Shown here: one piece after another, positions 34,931 through 43,146 of the stretch
Numbering within the stretch: position 1 is the stretch's first letter
Layout: the number at the start of each line of letters is the position of its first letter
NCBI GenBank assembly: GCA_964526645.1
Contig: CAZGJN010000001.1
Span: 1 to 64,000, forward strand
Origin: JADJNW01 sp964526645
Lineage (GTDB): Bacteria; Bacteroidota; Bacteroidia; Chitinophagales; Saprospiraceae
DNA: 64,000 bases
Direction of reading: 5' to 3'
Notes under the pieces: generated by a model
Databases searched by the model: none
What the model was told of the DNA's origin: nothing
What the model saw: only the letters and a program-made list of their open reading frames with translations
Program-made: the position numbers and the translations under genes

Positions 34931-35488
34931 TCATCTGGCATTTTCTTCCTCCCTTTTCAATTTGATCACATTGATTTTGCCATCTTCCCCATATAATTCT
35001 CGTGATTTCCGGTTGTAAGCCAGTGCCGCTTCCTCTGCCGTAGCGAACATGCCAATATGCACAGATTTTCGGTTCACAGAAATCACTGCCCGGTAGCGGT
35101 TATTTTCTCTGTACACGCCCGTATAGCCTACCCTGCTGCTCGTTTTGCGTTTGCGGCTGGCAACAGACCGAGAGCGATAGATGATATTCTCCAGCCTACA
35201 ATCTAATTTATTCCCATTTTTAGTGCCTACAAGGTTTTTATCTGAACTTCTGTTAGTAGCAAGAAATTTTTCCGCAACGATCTTATGCAAGTAAATGGTT
35301 TCCGTTTTGTAGCCACCATCGGCTTTTTTCCATGTTTTTTGAAAAACAGCGCAGCCACTGGAATGCTTTCTTAGGTTGTTGATAAAATCAACTTCTACGA
35401 GGTAAGGTTCGGTAGTAAGGTATTCATACACCTTATCGTCCAACAACACAAGGTCGTCGGCGTTTTTGAGTTTTACTTTGTACAACAC
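34931..35488 (-). CDS. HNH/AP2-type homing-endonuclease-like protein, HNH core altered
   Basis: A 185-aa protein combining two parts. Residues about 60-105 resemble an HNH nuclease (IYLHKIVAEKFL and NGNKLDCRLENI). Residues about 121-168 form an AP2 DNA-binding domain (GYTGVYRENNRYRAVISV to AYNRKSRELYG). The expected NHKDGN core reads GTKNGN, so the key His and Asp are lost and cutting is doubtful. Such genes usually derive from mobile homing endonucleases. This one may be a relic or may have been reused as a DNA-binding protein. It stands alone. Confidence 0.8.
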   Translation of the reverse strand: MLYKVKLKNADDLVLLDDKVYEYLTTEPYLVEVDFINNLRKHSSGCAVFQKTWKKADGGYKTETIYLHKIVAEKFLATNRSSDKNLVGTKNGNKLDCRLENIIYRSRSVASRKRKTSSRVGYTGVYRENNRYRAVISVNRKSVHIGMFATAEEAALAYNRKSRELYGEDGKINVIKLKREEENAR

Positions 35489-35854
35489 GCGCTCTAAAAT
35501 TTTATGGGTTTATAGGAATAATTGCTTTTTGCGCTACAAAACTTAGCCAGTGGGATTTTTTTATGGCTCTCACACCACCTTTTTGAACAAACACGATAGA
35601 TGCCAAGTCCACAGAAATAGTGTTTTTCATTGGCTTTAGAAGATACCCGAAATATAAGCATTTTGTCTGAAACAAAAAACACTTATATACGAATTTGATC
35701 ATGTACCTTGTCAATAGAACATGAATTTAATCCAAAAATGTCAGCATTTGGGTATTCCTGCAAAATTTAGTTTACAAAAAATTAAAGGTTGGCGAAAATT
35801 CACTAATTTACCCGCACTTTAGAATATTTTACAAACCATTGCCATAAAAAAGAT
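35489..35854. other. AT-rich intergenic stretch
   Basis: This is the divergent gap between the HNH/AP2 gene and the TonB receptor gene, so it should hold both promoters. I could not place a convincing -7/-33 pair. Two overlapping minus-strand frames of 60-70 codons here lack any recognisable domain or initiation context and are not called. Confidence 0.5.
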
Positions 35855-38659
35855 ATGAAATTTTTACAACACATTGTAATTCTAAATTTTATATTGTCAT
35901 TGGTTCCTGTGTTGCTTTGGTCGCAAGCAACTATAAGAGGCGAAGTGTTGGATGCCAACAATGGAGAACCGTTAATCAACGCTACGGTATTGATAAAAGG
36001 TACGGCTGATGGGGTCATTACGGACTTTGACGGCACTTTCCAACTGAGAGCGTCTCAGGCGTTTCCTATCACACTCTTAGTAAGTTATGTCGGTTATGGC
36101 GAAAAGGAAGTAGTGGTACAATCGGAAAAAGAGCGGCTTAGAATACTTCTCGAAGAAGATGCTATTACCATTGCTTCAGTAGAAGTGACGGGAAGGCGCA
36201 TATCGGAAAAACAGCAGCAATCGCCTTTGACAATGGAAACCCTGGACAATATCGGCATTAGAGAGACTCCTGCCGCCAATTTTTATGACGGCTTGGGTGC
36301 CTTGAAAGACGTAGATTTAACTGCTGCCAGCCTTGGCTTCAAAATTATCAACACCAGGGGATTTAATAGCACCAGCCCGGTTCGTTCCCTTCAAATTATT
36401 GATGGCGTTGATAACCAATCGCCAGGATTGAATTTTTCGCTGGGCAACTTCCTGGGTTCTTCCGAATTGGATGTTAATCGCGTCAATTTGATCATCGGTG
36501 CAAGTTCTGCATTTTATGGTCCAAATGCTTTCAATGGTGTGATAAGTATGGAGACTAAGAACCCATTTTTGCACACAGGATTATCAGCCATGGTAAAAGT
36601 GGGCGAACGCAACCTGATCGAAGCTGCTGCGCGCTGGGCAAATGTGGTAAGTAACAAAAATGGGCAGGAGTTTATGGCTTATAAGCTGAATTTCTCCTTT
36701 ATGCGAGCGGATGACTGGGAAGCAGAGAATTATGATCCGGTAGATGGTACCGTAACGGGTCTTGACAATCCTGGGCGCTATGATGCTGTGAATATTTATG
36801 GTGATGAATATTTTTCATTGAATGACTTGTCCACTGCCCCACCCTGGACGTTCCCTGGCTTGGGCGTTTGGCATCGAACTGGCTATCGAGAAATTGAACT
36901 GGTGGATTACAATACCAATAATTTCAAAGGAAATCTTGCTTTCCATTTTCGTACCAATCCATCTAAAGGCTTGGAATCACCGGAATTGATTTTATCTTCC
37001 GGTGTTGGGGGTGGTACAACCGTTTATCAGGGGGACAACCGGTTTAGTTTGAGAGATATCCTTTTTTATCAAAATAGAATTGAGTTTCGTAAGGAAGGCA
37101 AATATTTTATTCGGGCTTATTCTACTAATGAAGACGCGGGTAATTCGTTTGATCCTTATTTTACGGCACTGTTGCTGCAAGAGCGCGCCAAGGAAAATGA
37201 ACTTTGGTCGCAAGATTATACAGAATATTGGCGCAATTTTGTATCGCCTCGTATCAATAAATTGGGCTATCCTCAGCTGAATTTCTCTACTTTCCCCCCT
37301 ACATTTGATTTTGCAGCGGCAGATGCCTGGAATATAAAGTTTAGAGATTCTTTGCGCCTCTGGCATTCAGAGACAGAAGCCTTTGCAAATACGCGCAATG
37401 AAGTGGTGCCGGAGTCACAAAACTTTTTGAAACCTGGTACGCCAGCGTTTGAAGCAGCATTCAATCAAATAACCAACACAAAATCAAGCAACAAACGCGA
37501 AGGGACACGTTTTTTTGATCGTTCGGCATTGTACCATGCTCACGCAGAATATAAATTTGAACCTACCTGGACGAAATCTATCATCGTAGGTGGCAATGTC
37601 CGGTTTTATCGCCCCAATTCTCAGGGTACAATCTTTTCGGATACAGCTGGCACAAGAATTAAAAACTCGGAATTTGGGCTATACGCAGGCATCGAAAGGG
37701 AATTTTTTGACCGCCGCTTGCGCGCTAGTGTGACCGCGCGGGTAGATAAAAACCAGAATTTTGACTGGATTTCTACACCGGCAGCTTCTTTGGTTTGGAA
37801 TCCGAAGCCAAACAACTATCTTCGAGTCTCTTTCTCTTCTGCTATTCGCAATCCAACACTTTCTGATCAATACTTGTTTTTGAATGTAGGTCGCGCCATC
37901 TTGGCGGGCAACTTAGTGGGTGCGGATAGTTTGATCACATTAGAATCCTTTAATGATTTCCGTACCGACCTCAATCGCCAGCGCTTGGTTTATTTTAATG
38001 TTGCTCCCGTTAAGCCGGAGCGGGTCAAAACCTTTGAAGTAGGGTATCGTACGATTTTATGGAACAAGATTTATGTTGATGCGGGTTATTACTACAGCAT
38101 TTACAACGATTTTCTGGGTTTCAATATCGGTTTAACCGCAGAGTTCGACGAAAATAGCGCCTTAAACTTGCCGAGCAATGTGCAAGCTTTTCGATATGCA
38201 GCCAACTCTGTAAATCAGGTTACTACGCAGGGTTTTTCCATCGGAACAAGCTATTATTTTGCGGATTATTTCCAGGTTTCGGGCAACTATTCGTTTAATA
38301 AACTAAATTCTGATATTGACGACCCAATTATTCCTGCTTTTAATACGCCGGAGCACAAGTTTAATATTGGTCTTTCAGGAAGAGATATTATTTTTGGAGG
38401 AATTAAAAATTTCGGCTTCAGCATTAATTACAAGTGGCAAGAAGGCTTTTTGTTTGAAGGTTCTCCGCAATTTACGGGTCTTATTCCTTCCTATGATTTG
38501 CTGGATGCACAAATCAACTGGAGTGCCAAGCGACTTGGGATGACTTTCAAACTGGGGGCTTCTAATCTTTTGGATAATCAGATTTTCCAGACTTATGGCG
38601 GCCCGAGGATTGGAAGATTGGCTTATTTTTCGATTTTATATGAATCAAAATCCAAATAA
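35855..38659 (+). CDS. TonB-dependent receptor with CarboxypepD_reg-like domain
   Basis: A 934-aa outer-membrane receptor. After a signal peptide (cleavage near LLWSQ) comes a carboxypeptidase-regulatory-like domain (ATIRGEVLDANNGEPLINAT). A plug domain follows (SLGFKIINTRGFNST, VNLIIGASSAFYGPNAFNG), then a long 22-strand-type barrel ending in LAYFSILYE. It imports a ligand that cannot be named, driven by TonB. It is followed after 36 bases by a T9SS protein, so receptor and secreted partner are probably one operon. It lacks the SusC signature and no SusD gene is present. Confidence 0.92.
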   Translation: MKFLQHIVILNFILSLVPVLLWSQATIRGEVLDANNGEPLINATVLIKGTADGVITDFDGTFQLRASQAFPITLLVSYVGYGEKEVVVQSEKERLRILLEEDAITIASVEVTGRRISEKQQQSPLTMETLDNIGIRETPAANFYDGLGALKDVDLTAASLGFKIINTRGFNSTSPVRSLQIIDGVDNQSPGLNFSLGNFLGSSELDVNRVNLIIGASSAFYGPNAFNGVISMETKNPFLHTGLSAMVKVGERNLIEAAARWANVVSNKNGQEFMAYKLNFSFMRADDWEAENYDPVDGTVTGLDNPGRYDAVNIYGDEYFSLNDLSTAPPWTFPGLGVWHRTGYREIELVDYNTNNFKGNLAFHFRTNPSKGLESPELILSSGVGGGTTVYQGDNRFSLRDILFYQNRIEFRKEGKYFIRAYSTNEDAGNSFDPYFTALLLQERAKENELWSQDYTEYWRNFVSPRINKLGYPQLNFSTFPPTFDFAAADAWNIKFRDSLRLWHSETEAFANTRNEVVPESQNFLKPGTPAFEAAFNQITNTKSSNKREGTRFFDRSALYHAHAEYKFEPTWTKSIIVGGNVRFYRPNSQGTIFSDTAGTRIKNSEFGLYAGIEREFFDRRLRASVTARVDKNQNFDWISTPAASLVWNPKPNNYLRVSFSSAIRNPTLSDQYLFLNVGRAILAGNLVGADSLITLESFNDFRTDLNRQRLVYFNVAPVKPERVKTFEVGYRTILWNKIYVDAGYYYSIYNDFLGFNIGLTAEFDENSALNLPSNVQAFRYAANSVNQVTTQGFSIGTSYYFADYFQVSGNYSFNKLNSDIDDPIIPAFNTPEHKFNIGLSGRDIIFGGIKNFGFSINYKWQEGFLFEGSPQFTGLIPSYDLLDAQINWSAKRLGMTFKLGASNLLDNQIFQTYGGPRIGRLAYFSILYESKSK

Positions 38660-38695
38660 ATGAATCATATATTTTATTAAAACAACGTATCTAAT

Positions 38696-40231
38696 ATGAA
38701 AAAAATCAACATTCTACTTCTCCTTTTGTGCGGTGTTGTGTTCTTGAAAGCTCAAGACAGGCGTTATATTGATCCTGTTTTTGATAATGTAGAGCTGACA
38801 CAAAACATCACCTATGGGGTGAATGCCACTGCACTGGCCCTTTCTCAAGTTGGTCAGGCGATCCCCCAGCCTTTATTACTCGATGTGTACAGGCCCAGCG
38901 GCGATGGAGAAACTTCCAGACCGGTTGTATTGGTTTTTCACACAGGCAACTTTTTGCCAAAAAACGTCAATGGTGGTCCGAATGGTGTGAAAGAAGACTC
39001 TACGGTGGTAGAAGTATGCAAGCGATTGGCGAAAATGGGCTATGTTGCGGCTTCTGTGGATTATCGCCTCGGCTGGAATCCGGTTGATCCGACGCAGAGC
39101 AATCGTATTTTTGGTATTATTAATGCGGCGTATCGTGGTGTGCAAGATGCTCGCACAGCCATTCGCTTTTTTAAGAGATCAGTGAAAGAAAATGCTAATC
39201 CTTATGGCATTGATACTACCAAAATGGTTGTTTGGGGTGTTGGTACAGGGGGGTACATCTCCTTGAATACGGCAGCGCTTGATAATTACAACAAGGTCTT
39301 ACTTCCCAAATTTACAACCGTTGTGGGTGGTGTACCTTTCCCAATGGTCGTAGAATCTATTAATGGCGACATTTATGGTACTTCTGTGGGGGTAGTACCT
39401 CCGGGTATTCCTTATCCATTTCCGGCAGGTGATACGCTTTGTTATCCTAATCACGTTGGATACACTTCCAACTTTCAATTGGCAGTAAATATGGGTGGTG
39501 CAATGGGTGATTCCTCTTGGGTAGATGCTGGTCAAGTGCCTATCATTTCTTTCCATGTTCCGACCGATCCATTTGCGCCTTACAACTGTGCTGTGCTGAA
39601 TGTACCGCCGCCTATCAACCTGCCAGTGGTAGATGTATGCGGTAGCAATGTTGTATCTATTGTACAAGATGGATTTGGTAACAATGCCGTCTGGAAAAAT
39701 GCAGGTTTTATAGATCCGCTTTCGCAATTGATGGCTTCTCGGAATGGTGGTCGCGAAGGCTTAGCGCCATTCCCATCTACGGATCCTACGGATGCAGGGC
39801 GTTGGGATTTTTATGATCCAAATGATCCTACGGTGAATCCGCCTTTTCCTTCTGATCCACCTGATCCTGTTACTGCTCGTTTGTACATTGACACTATCAT
39901 GGCATATTTTGCACCAAGAGCTTGTGTAGCCCTTGGCTTGGATTGTGATTTGGATGGAATTTCTTCTACGAAGGAAATCTTGGGTGCGAATGACGTAGGG
40001 CTCAAAATGATGCCGAATCCGGCTTACGCGGAAGTAAGCTTCCAAAGCGCCACTGAATTCCCGATTCAGGATATTCAGGTATTTGATCTGAGTGGCCGCC
40101 TGGTGAAATCAGAAATCAACGTAAAAAATAACAGTTACCGGCTGTATCGAGGCGGCTTGCCAAACGGCATGTACATCGTCAAACTTCGATTTGAAAAAGG
40201 TATTGTCACACAAAAGTTAGTTTTTAACTAA
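38696..40231 (+). CDS. T9SS-sorted alpha/beta-hydrolase-like protein, nucleophile missing
   Basis: A 511-aa secreted protein: a signal peptide (MKKINILLLLLCGVV), an esterase-like alpha/beta-hydrolase core (LLLDVYRPSGDGET, VLVFHTGNFL, AASVDYRLGW, RGVQDARTAIRFFK) and a type-A sorting domain (KMMPNPAYAEVSF to KLVFN). At the nucleophile elbow, where esterases have GxSxG, it reads GVGTGG (near 182), so the catalytic Ser is absent. It may bind a ligand rather than hydrolyse it. It is paired with the TonB receptor upstream. Confidence 0.82.
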   Translation: MKKINILLLLLCGVVFLKAQDRRYIDPVFDNVELTQNITYGVNATALALSQVGQAIPQPLLLDVYRPSGDGETSRPVVLVFHTGNFLPKNVNGGPNGVKEDSTVVEVCKRLAKMGYVAASVDYRLGWNPVDPTQSNRIFGIINAAYRGVQDARTAIRFFKRSVKENANPYGIDTTKMVVWGVGTGGYISLNTAALDNYNKVLLPKFTTVVGGVPFPMVVESINGDIYGTSVGVVPPGIPYPFPAGDTLCYPNHVGYTSNFQLAVNMGGAMGDSSWVDAGQVPIISFHVPTDPFAPYNCAVLNVPPPINLPVVDVCGSNVVSIVQDGFGNNAVWKNAGFIDPLSQLMASRNGGREGLAPFPSTDPTDAGRWDFYDPNDPTVNPPFPSDPPDPVTARLYIDTIMAYFAPRACVALGLDCDLDGISSTKEILGANDVGLKMMPNPAYAEVSFQSATEFPIQDIQVFDLSGRLVKSEINVKNNSYRLYRGGLPNGMYIVKLRFEKGIVTQKLVFN

Positions 40232-40252
40232 TTCTTGCAATAAAATAGATAT

Positions 40253-40294
40253 AAGTCGTCCTGTGCTTCCCAAAAGTACAGGACGACTTTTTTT
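40253..40294 (+). terminator. Rho-independent terminator after the receptor operon
   Basis: AAGTCGTCCTGT (40253-40264) pairs with ACAGGACGACTT (40278-40289) and runs into a run of seven T. Confidence 0.93.
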
Positions 40295-40339
40295 GGATTA
40301 AAAATACTTTTGCAGGTAAATCTTTGTTGTGAATTATTG

Positions 40340-40347
40340 TAACTTTG
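40340..40347 (+). promoter_or_regulatory. -7 box of the tRNA-Arg(CCG) gene
   Basis: A perfect TAnnTTTG (TAACTTTG) sits 25 bases before the tRNA. The nearest TTTG upstream (40323-40326) is only 13 bases away, shorter than usual, so the -33 box is uncertain. Confidence 0.45.
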
Positions 40348-40372
40348 CCATCTTGATAAAAACTTTGCCCTT

Positions 40373-40444
40373 GGTCTCGTAGTACAACGGATAGTATGCA
40401 GGTTTCCGGAGCCTGAGATCTAGGTTCGATTCCTAGCGAGACCA
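40373..40444 (+). tRNA. tRNA-Arg (anticodon CCG)
   Basis: A 72-base cloverleaf: acceptor GGTCTCG with CGAGACC, the anticodon stem CAGGT/GCCTG around TTCCGGA with anticodon CCG, and a T-arm with GGTTCGATTCC. A73 follows; CCA is not encoded. It reads CGG codons. Confidence 0.95.
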
Positions 40445-40464
40445 CTACCCTGCCCACACTTATT

Positions 40465-41604
40465 TCAAACCATGACTACCGCCGGTATGATAGCCTTCAT
40501 TTTTTCAATGGCATAATCCACTTCTGCTTTTGTATTCAAATGAGAAAAGGAGAACCGAATCGTCGTAAAATCAGAATCTTGATTCAAAGCAGCGATGACA
40601 TGCGAAGCTACATTGGAGCCAGAGCTACAGGCGCTGCCCCCCGAAACACTGATACCGGCAATATCCAAGTTAAACAAGAGCATGTCCGATTTTGGCGAAG
40701 GTGGAAAAGCTACACTCAACACCTTGTAGTGCCCATGGGCCGGATCGCCATTGATCCGAATCCCTTCAAAGTTAGCTTCCAGTTGCTGCTTCAGGTAATC
40801 TCTGATTTGAGTCGTGTGTGCACGCCAAGCGGGGAGATTCTCGTAGGCCAACTCCAATGCTTTAGCTAAGCCAATGATACCGTAAATATTTTCGGTGCCG
40901 CCGCGCATATTGCGTTCTTGAGCTCCCCCATCAATAAATGGCTTTACGATATTGTCATTGTTGATATAAATAAATCCAATGCCTTTCGGACCATAAAATT
41001 TATGCGCCGAACCAGCGAGGAAGCTGATTTTTGTTCTTGAAACATCAATTGGGAAATAGCCCATCGTTTGCACTGTATCCGAGTGGAAATAAGCACCGTA
41101 TTGCTGGCATAATGCAGCGGTTTGATCCAGGTCAATCATTACACCAATTTCATTATTGGAATGCATCAAGGACACTAAGGTCTTTTTATCGGATTGCTGC
41201 AAAAGCGCCTCTAAGTGCGCCATATCAGGCTTGCCGCTCGATTCCAAATTCAAAAAGGCGACTTCTGTACCAACGCTGCCTTGCAGGGTTTCCAGGGAGT
41301 GCAAAATGCAGTGGTGCTCTATAGGCGAGCTGATAATCCGCTGAACACCAAGGTCTCGTACGGCACATTTTAAAGCCATATTGTTAGACTCCGTACCACC
41401 GGAAGTAAAAAAGATTTCGCCAATAGAGGCATTTAGGCACTTTGCAACCTGCTTGCGTGCTTGTTCCAGGGCGGCCCGGGCTTTTCTTCCCTCGGCGTGG
41501 ATGGACGAAGGGTTACCGTTGTTTTCTTGCATCGCTTTCAGCATCACCTGGATAACTTCAGCACTCAAGGGTGTAGTAGCGGCATTGTCAAAAAAGATAC
41601 GCAT
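40465..41604 (-). CDS. Cysteine desulfurase (NifS/IscS family)
   Basis: A 379-aa PLP enzyme that takes sulfur from cysteine for Fe-S clusters or tRNA thiolation. FDNAATTPLSAEV begins the protein. TSGGTESNN, the PLP lysine in GSAHKFYGPKGIGF, RGGTENI and the catalytic-loop cysteine in GGSACSSGSN are all present. The insertion around the Cys loop is of the NifS/IscS type. It is the last gene of a minus-strand series glmM, class V aminotransferase, desulfurase, three bases after the second. Confidence 0.94.
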   Translation of the reverse strand: MRIFFDNAATTPLSAEVIQVMLKAMQENNGNPSSIHAEGRKARAALEQARKQVAKCLNASIGEIFFTSGGTESNNMALKCAVRDLGVQRIISSPIEHHCILHSLETLQGSVGTEVAFLNLESSGKPDMAHLEALLQQSDKKTLVSLMHSNNEIGVMIDLDQTAALCQQYGAYFHSDTVQTMGYFPIDVSRTKISFLAGSAHKFYGPKGIGFIYINNDNIVKPFIDGGAQERNMRGGTENIYGIIGLAKALELAYENLPAWRAHTTQIRDYLKQQLEANFEGIRINGDPAHGHYKVLSVAFPPSPKSDMLLFNLDIAGISVSGGSACSSGSNVASHVIAALNQDSDFTTIRFSFSHLNTKAEVDYAIEKMKAIIPAVVMV

Positions 41605-41607
41605 CTG

Positions 41608-43113
41608 TCAGGTTGATAATTTTTTATTAAACCAATTTTGGATGATTCCGGTTTTAACTTCTTGTTTATGAGCAAATTCGTTGGTTTTTTTATTGTAAGT
41701 ATAATCATTCCCCCAGGCTTCAAAATTATGATAAACAGCATCTACCGCATCAAGTATAAAATCGAGCTCGTCATTCGTGGTAGTTGGGTGAATAGACATC
41801 CGAACCCAGCCAGGTTTGTGGGAGAGGTTGCCATGACTGATTTCATCTGTGATCATTTTGGAATAACCAGGTGATACCTCCAGCAGGTAGTGTCCATAAG
41901 TGCCCGCGCAAGAACAGCCACCGCGCATTTGCACCCCGAAGCGATCGTTGAGCAATTTGACAGCCAAGTTGTAATGCAAGCCCTCGATATAAAAAGAGAT
42001 AACTCCCAGGCGCTCCCGCAAATGCCCTGCTAAAACATGCAAACGAGGCAAGCGATCGAATCGTTCCCAGATGCGTTCCAGTAATTCTTCTTCTCGCTGC
42101 AACATTTGGCTGATGCCCATCTCAGCTTTGAGTTGAAAACACAAGGCTACCTGGATCGTTTGTAAAAATGCAGGTGTGCCCCCATCTTCTCGTGCTTCGA
42201 TTTCATCAATGTATTTATGAGCGCCCCAGGGGTTTGTCCAGTCCACCGTACCACCACCGGGGTTGTCAGGAACTCGATTGGTGTACAATTTTGGGTCAAA
42301 AACTAAAATACCGGTTGTGCCGGGTCCTCCCAGAAATTTGTGCGGAGAAAAATAAATAGCATCCAAGTGCTGCAATGGATTATCCGGACGCATATTTATC
42401 TCGATGTAAGGAGCGGAGCAAGCAAAATCAACAAAACACAAGCCACCGTGACGGTGCATGATTTCTGCAATTTCGTGATAAGGCGTAAAAAGCCCGGATA
42501 CATTAGAACAAGAGGTGACGGCAGCAATTTTGGTATGCCTATTTTTATACTTATCGAGGAGGCGAAGCAAATCGTCCAAATCTACCAAACCCTCAGGTGT
42601 TGGGCGGATGATTTCAACCTGCGCCAATGTTTCGAGCCAGGATGTTTGATTGGAGTGGTGCTCCATGTGGGTAACAAAAACAACGGGGCGTTCTTCTTCG
42701 GGGAGTGTTATCCGGGCTCGATGTTTTTCGTGTACCTTTAAACCCAATATCCGTTGAAACTTGTTGACCACGCCTGTCATCCCAGAGTTAGACGAAATCA
42801 ATACATCTCTATGCGCTGCTCCGAGGTGTTTTTTTATAATATGTTTGGCTTCGTGATAGGCTGCAGTCATGGTGCTTCCGGTCACGGTTGTTTCAGTGTG
42901 GGTATTGCCAACAAAAGGCCCAATTTCATTTAGCAATCGCTCCTCGATGGGGCGATAGAGGCGGCCACTGGCAGTCCAATCGGCATAAACAATTTTTTTT
43001 TTGCCATAAGGAGTATCGAACACCTGATCGTTGCCTACGATGTTGCATCTGAATGGTTCGAAGTAAAGCTCCAAAGTATCGGCGATAGATCTTTTTTGGG
43101 TTACTGCTTTCAT
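41608..43113 (-). CDS. Class V aminotransferase / cysteine desulfurase-like protein
   Basis: A 501-aa PLP enzyme; the start at 43113 (MKAVTQKRSIADTLE) is preferred over one nine codons earlier. It carries YADWTASGRLYRPIEE, GNTHTETTVTGSTMT, the PLP lysine in FSPHKFLGGPGTTG and a cysteine-containing RGGCSCAGTYGHYLLE loop. The sequence is close to the SufS / selenocysteine-lyase branch but is about 100 residues longer than usual. Being next to a second desulfurase suggests a sulfur-transfer role, but the substrate is not certain. Confidence 0.85.
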   Translation of the reverse strand: MKAVTQKRSIADTLELYFEPFRCNIVGNDQVFDTPYGKKKIVYADWTASGRLYRPIEERLLNEIGPFVGNTHTETTVTGSTMTAAYHEAKHIIKKHLGAAHRDVLISSNSGMTGVVNKFQRILGLKVHEKHRARITLPEEERPVVFVTHMEHHSNQTSWLETLAQVEIIRPTPEGLVDLDDLLRLLDKYKNRHTKIAAVTSCSNVSGLFTPYHEIAEIMHRHGGLCFVDFACSAPYIEINMRPDNPLQHLDAIYFSPHKFLGGPGTTGILVFDPKLYTNRVPDNPGGGTVDWTNPWGAHKYIDEIEAREDGGTPAFLQTIQVALCFQLKAEMGISQMLQREEELLERIWERFDRLPRLHVLAGHLRERLGVISFYIEGLHYNLAVKLLNDRFGVQMRGGCSCAGTYGHYLLEVSPGYSKMITDEISHGNLSHKPGWVRMSIHPTTTNDELDFILDAVDAVYHNFEAWGNDYTYNKKTNEFAHKQEVKTGIIQNWFNKKLST

Positions 43114-43146
43114 AAGCTGATTTTTTTTCACAACCTGCAAAAGCGA

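Noticed and set aside
35494..35714. Two overlapping minus-strand frames before the HNH/AP2 gene
   Set aside because: They overlap each other in different frames, have no family words and lie in an AT-rich intergenic stretch.
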